Shown here: positions 12,122-23,082 of the stretch, piece by piece
Layout of the letters: each line of letters begins with the position of its first letter
Position numbering within the stretch: the first letter of the stretch is position 1
From: Amaranthus tricolor
Taxonomy: Eukaryota; Streptophyta; Magnoliopsida; Caryophyllales; Amaranthaceae
NCBI RefSeq assembly: GCF_026212465.1
Contig: NC_080047.1
Coordinates: 39,988,422-40,052,421 of the forward strand
Direction of reading: 5' to 3'
Length of the DNA stretch: 64,000 bases
Translations under genes and position numbers: made by a program
Notes under the pieces: model-generated
The model's database searches: none
Seen by the model: only the letters and a program-made list of their open reading frames with translations
Told to the model about the DNA's origin: nothing

Positions 12122-12439
12122 CTAAGAAGGCTTATTTAACTTTCTCATAATTCTTTCAGTCTCTTCTTTCCTATGTGCCATATCATCCATTTGTCTCTTT
12201 AGATTAAATACCTCATCTTTAAGCTCTTGTTTTTCCTTCTCAAGCCGTATTATTAAGTCCCTCTGCCATTTTGTACCCCCCGGAGCAATCCAGCGAAAGT
12301 ATGTGCATCCTAATCCATCAGCCAAGTAGAAAGGGCAAGCAACAAATTCACGCCCTGGATCGAAGTTGCTCCAATCAGTATTAATCTCAACTTCATAACC
12401 ACAATCACAAAGCTCTTCAATACAATGCTCCTTTGACAT
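12122..12439 (-). CDS. Small GRF-type zinc-finger protein with coiled coil, MULE cargo
   Basis: An intact 105-residue frame. Residues about 11-50 form a GRF-type zinc finger: CDCGYEVEINTDWSNFDPGR, then FVACPFY and GCTYFRW, giving four Cys ligands (residues 11, 13, about 35 and 45) and the GR-x-F signature. Residues about 62-105 are charged and Leu/Glu/Lys-rich (RLEKEKQELKDEVFNLKRQ), predicting a coiled coil. GRF fingers in other proteins bind single-stranded nucleic acid; the role here is unknown. The start codon lies directly after a plausible leader-intron acceptor (TATGTAG|ATG; intron about 12440-12532, donor AAAG|GTAACA), and a TATA box is found upstream, so the unit looks expressible. 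It lies wholly inside the MULE and reads inward from the right terminal repeat. It may be a normal MULE accessory gene or captured host sequence. Confidence 0.75.
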   Translation of the reverse strand: MSKEHCIEELCDCGYEVEINTDWSNFDPGREFVACPFYLADGLGCTYFRWIAPGGTKWQRDLIIRLEKEKQELKDEVFNLKRQMDDMAHRKEETERIMRKLNKPS

Positions 12440-12603
12440 CTACATAATACATATAATATAGTAACGTAAGTGAACTTTCAAAAATAATATTTACATTTAT
12501 AATAATAAAACTAACAAAATACCTTATGTTACCTTTAACAATTGATTGAAAAGAAGAAGAATGATGTAGAATGGATAAAATGAAGTATGAGAAATGATGG
12601 ACC

Positions 12604-12611
12604 TATTTATA
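12604..12611 (-). promoter_or_regulatory. TATA box of the MULE zf-GRF gene
   Basis: TATAAATA on the minus strand, about 70 bp upstream of the putative leader-intron donor at 12532 and about 165 bp upstream of the start codon. It lies inside the element, just inward of the right terminal repeat. Confidence 0.5.
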
Positions 12612-12707
12612 CAACAACATTACAACGGTTATTTTCACATTCCTAACGGCTATTTTTCTAATTAACAACGGCTAGTTTAGTTTTTAAATTAAAAAAAAAT
12701 AAAATAA

Positions 12708-12901
12708 AAACCTGATAGTCGCTGTTAGTAACAGCGACTTTCAGCTTTTTAATTTTTTTTTTCCCCTTATTCGCTGTTAGTAACAGCGACTTACCCGAGG
12801 CTATACTTGGACGTACGGAAGCTTATTTTGGGACATAAGTTTTCCCGAATCTTATATTTGAAATTAAGTAGATAAATAATCTCATTTATTTCAAAATTTT
12901 C
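12708..12901 (-). repeat. Right terminal inverted repeat of the MULE
   Basis: Inverse partner of 10998-11188. It contains palindromes at about 12718-12736 and 12771-12789, and ends in TTTTC directly before the CACATATAG duplication. Confidence 0.88.
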
Positions 12902-12910
12902 CACATATAG

Positions 12911-14269
12911 AACGGCAAATGTCCAACAAGTTTCAATGCCAAACTTTGAAATATTTTATTTCGAACGAATCTTAGTGAAATATATCGAATCTTAATAATT
13001 TTAATCTCACTTTTAATATCTCCATATGTTTTCTCAACCTCCAACGATTTCCGTCCGAATTCTTTCTCCTTATACCTATAAACGTACTCTATGGAATGGG
13101 CTTTGGATGTGAAAATTTTTGCCTTTCTTTAAGATTTTCCATAATTGATGGCTAGTCTTAAGATTTAAAATGTTAACTCTTCCTATTAAAATTTTTCCGA
13201 GAAAATATTATATGAACTTGATCCATACTATTTTAGTTATACTAATCTTAATAGATATTAAAATAGTAAGTCTTTTCACTTGACAAGTACAATCAAGTAC
13301 AATCATTAAATAATATATTACTATTAAATTGATACATACTAAAAAAGTGTGAACCGGGTCTGTTCAAGACTTAACAAATGCAATTAAGTACGATCATTGA
13401 AAAAATTTTTTAGGTTTTCATATTCAAACTCTTTGCTTTCCAAGAAGGGGCACCTCGCTCACCATGCATTGTATAGACAAACCTATTGCTCAAAGTGCTC
13501 ATTCAAGCACCCACCATGAAAATTCTATTGCCTCTCTTGCTGCTCGTTTGAGCAATCCATATCTATTGATAGTCTATTATTAACTAGTTCCACATTATTG
13601 CACATTCGAGCAAGCTTCTACACATGTTAATTGTGTCACATTGTCTTGCTCATCCTGTACATATGATAGCTTGGCTCTTACAATAAATGTTCATTGCTCG
13701 TTATTCATTGTCAACAATAATTCTACAATGATTTCTCCCCAATACTTGTCACTTGTCAAAGGCGTAGCAAATTTGATGAGACACGTTACAAGAGGAAAAA
13801 ATTAACACCCAAAAAAATTTTATTATAGAAATTATTTAGTACGATTATAATAATAAATCTAATAAACAAATATACCTCAACCTTAAAACTCAACTAAAAA
13901 CAATAAATTGAGGAAAAAGAATTGTAAAAAATGCAGAAAAAGAGCTCAAAACTGCTACAAAATTGCTTCTAAAAAACTATCATCATCTACTTCCGCTTCT
14001 ACTTCCTCTTCCGCTTTAATACCTCCGCAAGACCGCAACACAGCTAGATGATCATGGCAACTATGCTAATATACACATTGTAAACCAAAATCGTATCTTC
14101 CTCGGTTAACCCCCATCACTTTTATGATTTATCCACAGCTTTATGCCACCAACAAAAAATCAAAATTGAGGATGGAATATTATGATATAAGAATAATGAA
14201 ATTGAAGAAAATGGGGCGGCTCACATCATGAGTGGAATCGCTCATGAAGAAGAAATGAAGACGAATAAA
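12911..14269. other. Intergenic DNA downstream of importin-5
   Basis: No gene. Between about 13430 and 13720 there are several GCTC/GAGC words (GCTCGTTTGAGC-like) similar to those in the solo LTR at 35386-36218, possibly a decayed LTR. No ends could be defined. Confidence 0.35.
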
Positions 14270-17200
14270 TTATTGGGAGAGGATTGACTGCAATTCCAGC
14301 GCTTGCTGAGGTTGAAGGGAGGACCAGATTGAAGCAAAAGCAGAAGGGGGTAGAGTTTGTTGTAGTTGCCTCCATATATTGACCATTCTGCTAGCAGTTT
14401 GGTCTGTTGCAAGATCTTTACGCGCACACAACACCTTCAACCACCACAAAAGAACAAAAGATAAGCATCCAAAAAATGGGCTACTTCACTTGGTAAACTT
14501 TACTAATGAAATATAGCAAAACAGGAGGCTAATTCCACCGTACTCGATAATACTTTTTAAAGTTATATTCTCATTGATATAAGCAAGAATGACATCAGAT
14601 CATGGCACTGGAAGAGGATCAGATATCTGAAAGATGAAGCTGACTTTTGGATGCCCAGTGACAAGGGTAACTGTTTCAAGTACAATACGTTTCGATGAAA
14701 TATCAGGCAGAACAGCTTACCTCGGCGAATACGGCTAACATTTTTGGCAGATACTGATTATCAAGCCCAAACAAGTCTCTATCAGACCTACAGAACAAAG
14801 CGATGTGCTTTCAAATCTTTATACAATAGCATATTATGTAACATAAAGATCTAAATAATTGCATGCCTGAAGACAATTCAACTTGAGAACAGACCTTTTG
14901 TCGCTTCCATAACTTTAAGTAGATAAAAAGAATAACCTATAATGATTTCATTTTTCCTTTTTTTGATTTGATTCTTTCACTTTGCTATTTCATTTTCCAG
15001 ACCAAACTTTGACCATTATATCTCATAAATACACATAAGTTAAAATTTTCAAATATATACTTTTATCAAAATTCTAGATACAGAAAATCAGTCCATAATA
15101 TTACGGGTCAAGAAAAGTGAGAACAAGTGTACCTTTCAACCATGGAACAGAGTTGTTCATGCACAAGTTTGGCTTCTATCAGATCTCCTTTTATTGGCAA
15201 GCAATTCAACCACATAGGAATAATCTATCAAGTCATAATGAAATATTGTTACAAGAATTAAAATGAAACGTAGTTGGTATATATTTGAAAACAGCATACT
15301 TGTAAATTAAAATTAGCAAAAACGAGATGTCAATTCAGAATTCAATATCAGATTAAATAATATAATCTAATGCTTGACGATAATTTCGACCACTTAAGAA
15401 ACAAGGGAGCAATAATCAACTGAAAAAAAGAATAGCACAGCATAACAGGTTTACCTGAGAAGCATTAACACTATCACGATGAAACAGACATATTTTCCCA
15501 AGAGCTGAAACAGCATTATCATATGCCATCACATTCTCTGAGTGAAGAGCATTAGGATGCCTTATCACAGCAAACAATCTTGAGAGTGCCTCTGAAAAAA
15601 ATTCCAATTCACATGTCAACAGATAGTATGAAGTCCAACTTGAGATAGCACAACAAAGCAAGATAATCATACCTCCAACAAGAGGCTTGAGCACAGAACC
15701 ACCGAACTCAGCACAAAAACCGAGACCATAAACAGCAGCCTGTCATACAATTAAATCATATTACTAAATGCAACTCTTGTGATTACACAAATACAACAGA
15801 AATTCAAAGTCACCTGCCGAACATCTGAATTATCATCATTGCAAGCTTCCAAAAGGAAAGGAAGGAACATATCGTAGTATCTGCATCTCAAAAAAAAAAA
15901 AAAGCAATAAATATGCCAGAACATAGACAAAAGATTGGACTTTTAAATGAAAATTTCCATTAAAGAATCCACCTAAGTGCTGCTTCACGACAATACTCCA
16001 CAACGTCATCAAAAATACAAACAGCGATTCTTCTTTCTTCTGTTGTTTTATCCTTGCCCTGGCATGTGATTAAAACCTTACATGAGACGAAGCAAACATG
16101 AAAATAGGTACAAAAGGTTTTTACATTTTTACTAATAAAGCTCAATTTCAAGCTTAATCTCAAAACCAGAGGTATTTTTCTTCTCAAGCCCTGTCTAAAT
16201 AGAGGGCTGCAATCCTAGAAGCAGATCATTTTTGGTGAATCTCTAGACAGTAATAATATTTTTTTTACTTAAAAGTTACTCGAGAACAGAAATCAACTTA
16301 GAAACACCTGCCGCAACAGGAACTTTAGCAACTAGGCAAAGGTGCTCAATTAGCATTAAAGCAAAGTTTGAGTAAGCCGCAATATCACATGATTATGAGC
16401 TGTGGAAAGAAACATGGCTAAACAAAATCAAATGATTTTAACTTAATATCACAAGAGCCCTACAAACTTCACTAAACTTCCCAAAATTTTAAAAAGAGGG
16501 GGAGGGGGGGGGGGGCAATCATAACCACCTCAACAAAAAGTGACACGAGTAAACAAGACAAAATAACTGCTTGATGAAGGCTATAGATCACAAAAGTAGA
16601 AGCTAATAACTGCATGAACAAACTGAAGTCTCTGGGAAAATCGAACTCACCCACATGGGTGTCAAGTAGGATAAAAGCTCATCAAAGAAGGGCAAGAAAG
16701 AAGCCTTCAACGTCTTGATCAAAGTGCCTCAGCAATCACCAACCTGTTTCAAATGACAAACAAAAAGTATAATATAAAAAAGTACATGTTTAAACCAACT
16801 AAACAAATGATTCTAAATTACATAAATAAAGTATAAAGGCCTAGAAAGCTATCAAAACTTCACCTGACTAAAAAGCTCTTCTTGTTCATTTTCTTCTTCA
16901 ATACGTTCTCCTTCGTCAGCATCAAAATCCTCGGCTTTAGCCCTTTCTGCTCTTCCTGTCTTTCTAGAGGAGCTCGCTGTTATAATATGCTTTATCTCAT
17001 CCACTATGCACCTTACTTGGCTTTCATCCAAAAGTGTTCCAGAAATCTAACAAAACAATTGAGTTAGTTTCTCTTGCAAATAAATACGCTAATCTATTAT
17101 CAAATTTTAAAAATGGGCCTCTGGCAAAAGACTCTGGAGATAGATCATTGTCCAGTGTTACTGTGTTAGTGGGAAGGCAGAAAGGGAAAAGAGCTACCTT

Positions 17201-17955
17201 CTCAAAATTCAAAAAAAAAAAAAAAAATGTGTTCATAAATATCTGTTTGAATAAAGGAAAGTTCAAAGCTTAAAATATCACCGAACGAAAATACCTGTAC
17301 ACACTCATTAAGAGCGTCAAGCATGCTTGAACAAATCTCTATTTCAGGCTCCTGCGTAACAAGATTGGATATGTCAAATGAAAAACTTACAAAGTGACAT
17401 AAACATTACCAATCAAGCTCATCAATACAACTGCAATATACCTTGTGTAAAGCCTCAACCAATGCAGGTATTATATAATCAGACAATTGCTTAACATAAG
17501 ACTCATTGCGACCTTGGGCCAACCCTTTCTCCACAGCCAATTTAGTAGAACGCAACAACTCAGGCATGGCTATGCGCAAACGGAAAAAATATGTCAATAA
17601 AGCTGACAGTTGATGAAAATAAGAGCCTTAAAGCAACTAGCAACCCAAATACCTGACGCAGCTGCTTTTCTGACTTCATCGTGGAAATAAAATTTAAGAA
17701 GTGGTACCAATGTAGGTGCAACCTACAATAACATCTGTCAGCTGCAACTCCCCTAAAATAAAAGATAGAGGTCGAATAATAGGCATTTTAAAGAGCATCT
17801 AAAATGACCTGATCAATCCATGGAAAGAAACCTTCTTCCAGCTCGTCAGCATAGCAACACAACATATTGCAAGCTGTAGCTTTCTCTTCAAGAACACTGG
17901 TCTTAATTCCAATCCTTTTGTTCCCAAGGGTTATTGTCTCAATGCTGCAAATAAA

Positions 17956-18112
17956 GCATAAAAATCAGGATGCACTCTATATGTAGGCCAATGGTACAAC
18001 TGTACAGAAGATACTCAAAGGGATATGTGAAGGCATAAAAATCAGGATGCGCTCTATACATATGCACATGGTACAACTGTACAGAAGATACTCTTAAGGA
18101 TATGTGAAATTG
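17956..18112. repeat. 77-bp tandem duplication in importin-5 intron 7
   Basis: The segment starting GCATAAAAATCAGGATGC at 17956 is repeated at 18033 with few differences. Both copies continue through TGGTACAACTGTACAGAAG to GGATATGTGAA. Confidence 0.8.
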
Positions 18113-20229
18113 TGAAGGCATATCATGAAGCAAATATCAGTTCATTCAAATAAGCAAGCCTAGTGAAATGAAAGGTTTCATAATTCATACTTTTATCAAC
18201 ATTTATGGAAGTTATACGGACGTGTAAGACATAGTTGTAGATAAATTCACATAAATCAATAGTGTCAACTACATAAACAGAAAATTGAATTCAAGTATGA
18301 AAGATCTCTAAGTAAAAAGGTTGAACATAAGCAACTAAGGTGTCATACAGTAAAATAATACTAGAGTAAATTCAGATAACATTACCTCTCATCGTCAGAT
18401 TGGTCAAAGTCAATATCAGAATCTGCCGATGTGATTGTCACATCAGGCTTTAGTTGAGCAGAGTGAAGCAATGGAGGCATAACAACACTCATATAAGGAA
18501 GGAACTCCTGCCCCAAACATTTGCAAATTCTTGCCCATGCCTGAAAATTGGTATCCACACTTAAAAGGATATTTTTGTTTATGACTGCTAGAACACTGCA
18601 CATAATACCAAAACAATGTCTGGTTACCTGAAGCATATAGCTAGGGGTTGGATCATCATCTTCCATCTGTGATCCTTGCAGTTGCATAAGAATATCCATG
18701 ACCTGGAAAATACAGAAGAACCAATACCTTAGCTGATATGGCCAGTCGCAAACAAGTGTAAACACATGTACCACTGAAATGAATGGTTAAAAGACAAAAG
18801 CCTAAGATCATTGTGCATGAGCTCCTAGACAATGAGCTTCAACTACATTCTACAAGTACCACAGCAGTAACAGCAAGTTAAAATAAGGAACCCACTAGTG
18901 ACACGGTAAATCAAGATGAATAAAGACTACCCAGTACAAGAATACCAATAGTAGTGAACATGGACATATGCATTCCAGACTACCTGCTTAGCATCATCTC
19001 TAAACTTCTCTTTCCCAACAGCCATTCCAACCAAACTGGTACATTCCATTGACTTTGCTCGTAGCATACGATTGGACTTGTCGTTTGCATTTATCAATAT
19101 AGCTTTCAAGTATGGCATAACAGCATCGTAATATTTCTTAAAAAGCTCCTGCGATTGCATAGACCATTGTCAATAATAACATGATTACAAAAATGCATCT
19201 ATCCATTATGACATTATTTTATGCATGGGTAGTCAGGTACCCGTGATGAATCAGCAACAGACGCTAATGCAGTCAAAGCACCTTCCTGGACCATTTGCTT
19301 CCCATTCTGGATAATATTGCACAGAAAATAAAGAAAATTAGTTTTAGCACATTAACAGAAAAACAGCAATACACAATTCTCATATGATGCAATTCTTACT
19401 ACATAATGAAGATACAGATCAACGTTAAAAGTATGTCAAAAAGATACCTGCAGGAGTACAAGAAGTTTGCTCACAATACCATCTAAGTAAGGTGTCAAGA
19501 TCTCAGAGGTGCAATTTTCACTGAAGTTCAACACCGCAGAAGCAGCATGTGCCTATCATGCACAAGATGGAGAAAATGAAGAAGACCAAGTAAACTAAGG
19601 TGCAAACATTTTCAGCAACATTTATTTCCAAAATTGTAGATGACTCGATGAGCATAAAAGAAAGACTAGACTAGACGAGAAAGAAAAAAAGTGGAAAGGT
19701 TAAGGCATTGTATTAGCTCTCTGCTATTAGAAAACACCATTTTAACATAAATCTTAAAATTTAAGCACATATTCATACTTTTCCTGGCACAAATTAAAGA
19801 ACCTTGCTATTATTTATTCGTGTTTAGCTATCCATGTATATGCAAAGCAAGCCAAATAAGAGATGAAGAATGGATACAGACCTCCTAACTGATGCCTTCA
19901 ACTTCTTATGTAGCATTAGGTCATTAATTATTTCACATGAAAGGCACGATTATGGTATTGTATAAGCTAAGACAACTCATATAAAATACTCAAAAACAAT
20001 ATTAATTTGCTATAGAACTAAGCTATAAGTATTCAGCAATTAGTATCCAACAATCTAGCAACAGCAAAACACATCTAAGAAGCATATCCACTATCCAAAA
20101 CTTGTGTGTTGCTAGCACAAATTTTATTAATCGTATGCCATGTTGAAAGTTAATATTGCTATTACAGTACCAGTGTAAATATATTAGCTAAAACTTAGTT
20201 TAATGGCAACTTGTTTGATCACAAATATA

Positions 20230-20819
20230 TACTCCCTCCAATTCTATTTAGATATCTTATTTTTTAAAACTATATTAATCACTCTTAATTTGTATATTAT
20301 TCTTAATATACTCCCTCCTATTCACCATATGTGTCCCATTTGACTTTGCGCAAATTTTAAGAAAGTTGAATGAGACCAGATGGATAAGAGAGAAATGGTA
20401 GAAAGTTGAATGAGACCACATGGATAAGAGAGAAATGGTAGTGTTTTCAAATTTTGAGGGGGTAAAGTGGGGTTCCTATGGATAAACGTGTAATATAAGG
20501 TAAGTTTGTTAAGGGTAAATTAGTAATGTTAACAACCAAAAATAGAATTGGAACATTTAGTTTAGAGTGACTTAACTAAAAAAGGAAATGAAACACATGT
20601 GTTGAATAGGAGGGAGTATTAGTTTAAACATAGTCAGGTGGAATCTTATATGATTCACCTCAATGCAAAAATTATTAATATCAACTCTTCATAATCTTTA
20701 GTTATATTTTTTAAGTTATGTCAAATTAAATTAGAGATATTAAAGATTTAAAGATTTAATAAGTGCATTGACATGTATCCAAAATGAAATGGAACAACTA
20801 AATTGAATTGGAGGGATTA
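20230..20819. mobile_element. Outer Stowaway-like MITE in importin-5 intron 2
   Basis: The left end ACTCCCTCCAATTCTATTTA is the inverse of the right end CTAAATTGAATTGGAGGGAT with one or two differences, with TA at the borders. A second element is inserted inside it. Confidence 0.75.
20311..20616. mobile_element. Inner Stowaway MITE nested in another
   Basis: CTCCCTCCTATTCA at the left and TGAATAGGAGGGAG at the right are perfect inverses. They are flanked by TA on both sides (20309-20310, 20617-20618), and the similarity continues inward (CATATGTGTCCCAT versus ATGAAACACATGTG). It contains a tandem duplication of about 42 bp (GAAAGTTGAATGAGACCA..., about 20361-20441). Confidence 0.8.
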
Positions 20820-21760
20820 TCAAACTATTTTAGTCAAAACTAGCCCATTTCCATGTTACAAATCCCACAAGACTTTCTCCTTTAAGAAAAATGTTTAGAG
20901 CACCGTCCCCTCTTCAAATTTATTTTTTTTGACATCAATAATTCAAACTTCAAATATAAATACTACTTACTTCAAAAATTTTATATCAAGAATCGCTGTA
21001 TTTTAAAAACATCACAGCCAAACTACCTTTAGTTTGATATCAAATAGCCAAATTAACGAGACGGTCAATATATACCACTACTTTTATGACAAACATAACT
21101 CCTTTCATACATGAAACAACTAATAAGCAATCCAAGCAGATCCATATACAAACCTAGAGTAGCAAGTGCTACCCATCAAAAAATTAAGAAAAAATTTATA
21201 GGTTTTATGGTGCAATCCCCTTTAATTTAAGGATTTCTTATCTACTTCATCATAAAATCAAGTGTGCCCACAAACATGAGTTTGTTTCTCTCTTCTTCTT
21301 CTTCAACTCTTTAAGAGATTCGAGTATTTGACGGTTGATGGTGGTATTCGACAGCGTTGGCATTTGATGAACGATGATGGTCTTCTTTAGTCCTCTATTT
21401 TGTGACTATGCCTATGCGCCTATCGGTCGTGGACGTGGTGGCGTGGTGGAGTGTGGACATCAGAACGTGTAGTTGTGTAGTAGTATTGGGTGTCTTAAAC
21501 GGTGGAAATCAAATCTCTCGTCTTTGTGCAATAGTCACTCATTTTGTTGGTTTACTTGTGTTTTTGTTTTGAGTATTTTCATGAAATCAATACGTAAAAA
21601 GAATGAAGCAAACAGTAATGCACAGTCTAAACTACACACTATTAGTCCTAACCTAGTAACCATTGAATGATAAGTCACTTAGAATACATTGATGCAATTC
21701 AATTAGAATGCAACTTTATCCTTTATACTTTTAGAGTAAGTTAATAAGTAGTACTTCTAC

Positions 21761-21960
21761 TACTTCCTTCGTTCTTTCACTTGCACTTATTACATTTTCA
21801 CATTAGACAATGCACAAATTTAAATATTAATTTATTAAAAAATGAAGCTGGCAACATAGTATATTTTAACTTACATATCAACGACAATATAAAAATTTAG
21901 AGTGTTTGATAAAAATTGCATCAGTATACCTTAGGTACAATTATAAAAACAACGGAAGTA
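21761..21960. mobile_element. Stowaway-like MITE in importin-5 intron 2
   Basis: The left end TACTTCCTTCGTTCTTTCA is the imperfect inverse of the right end AAAAACAACGGAAGTA. About 200 bp, non-coding. Confidence 0.55.
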
Positions 21961-22792
21961 TTTGATTTCGTTCTCTGTAAAATTCCGCATAAATTTTTTT
22001 CTTTAAAGATATCTAATTCAAATTGTGTGTACTTTATATATTTTCTACCATACTTTTTAGTAGATTTAGATCTACCTTGTATTATTGATATTATTGGTAT
22101 AATTTTGTTCAATTTCATTTAATATTTGTGTTATTTTCAAAATTATTGTGTTTTATGCAGTTAACAATTGTGTTTTGAGTTATTCAATTTGTGTTAATTT
22201 AACATTTACTAACATCCAACTTTGTTTTGGCTATAATCATTGGAGTGATGAAAATGTTTTGAGTAGTTATTTTACAAACAAAAAATTCCTTTATATTTTC
22301 TTATATATGTTGGTGCTACCCTTGATTTTAAATCTCACATCCGCCACATCTTGGGGGATTTTGTACAAGATCTAAGTTGAATCAGTCGAAATCACTGATC
22401 TTCCTGGTTTTCTGCGCAGAAAAACACTAGGCTATTAAATCATACAGCAAAGAACAATGAAGTGTAGATCCTGGTTTATACATTCACCAACATCTGAAAA
22501 TTTTACCATTGCTTATTCAACTTATTTGGAGGACCTAATGTAATTTTTTCAAAGCACCTATGCTAGCTGGATAAAATTACATAATGATCAAAATCCTATC
22601 GCAATCAGAAAGAGAACACCTTTAGGGTTTTTCAGCATCTTAAAATAAGTAGAACAAATAGTTAACTCGTGCTTGATAGCAAAAGGACAACGATACACCC
22701 CCTCCCCCCTACACACACACAATACATCATTGTTTCTCTTTTCCATTAAAGGCAAGACTAAAAACCAAAGATCATTCGTCATAGTCAAATCC

Positions 22793-23082
22793 TGTTAGAG
22801 TATATAACATATTTTGGGGCCTCAACCATCAGCTTAAGCTTTTGGTTGAGTTGGTTCCTTGACATGGTATCAGAAGCCAACATGACAAGAGGTCACTGGT
22901 TCAAATCTCAACCACCCCTCATTTAAAGTGGAATATTAAGCGCCAAGCATGAAGAGAGCATGTGCTGCATCCACACTTCTAGCCCAAAAGGGCTCTCGTG
23001 TGAGGGGACGTGTTAGAGTATATAATATATTCTATGGCCTCAACCATCAGATTAAGCTTTTGGTTGAGTTGGTTCCTTGACA
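22793..23082 (+). mobile_element. TRIM (miniature LTR retrotransposon), complete
   Basis: Two 72-bp direct repeats (22793-22864 and 23011-23082) begin TGTTAGAGTATATAA and end TTGGTTCCTTGACA, giving TG...CA ends. Directly after the first is TGGTATCAGAAGCC, a primer-binding site complementary to initiator tRNA-Met with one extra base. Directly before the second is a purine-rich tract, GTGAGGGGACG. Perfect 5-bp target duplications AATCC flank it (22788-22792, 23083-23087). The 146-bp interior has no coding capacity. It sits in importin-5 intron 2, opposite in orientation to the gene. Confidence 0.92.

Larger units (their letters stand above)
10998..12901. mobile_element. Complete MULE with 9-bp target duplication, carrying a zf-GRF gene
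   Basis: The element is 1904 bp long and flanked by perfect 9-bp direct repeats CACATATAG (10989-10997 and 12902-12910), the target-duplication length expected for Mutator-like elements. Long terminal inverted repeats of about 190 bp (10998-11188 and 12708-12901) begin GAAAATTT and differ at only a few positions, so the insertion is fairly recent. Each terminal repeat contains two copies of the palindrome TCGCTGTTACTAACAGCGA or a close variant. The interior has no transposase. It holds a plus-strand remnant of a larger gene and, on the minus strand, an intact small gene with a GRF zinc finger. It is probably an internally deleted, non-autonomous derivative of a larger MULE. Confidence 0.88.

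Noticed and set aside
22910..22940. GGTTCAAATCTC as a tRNA B box
   Set aside because: It lies inside the TRIM interior and no cloverleaf or A box can be assembled around it.
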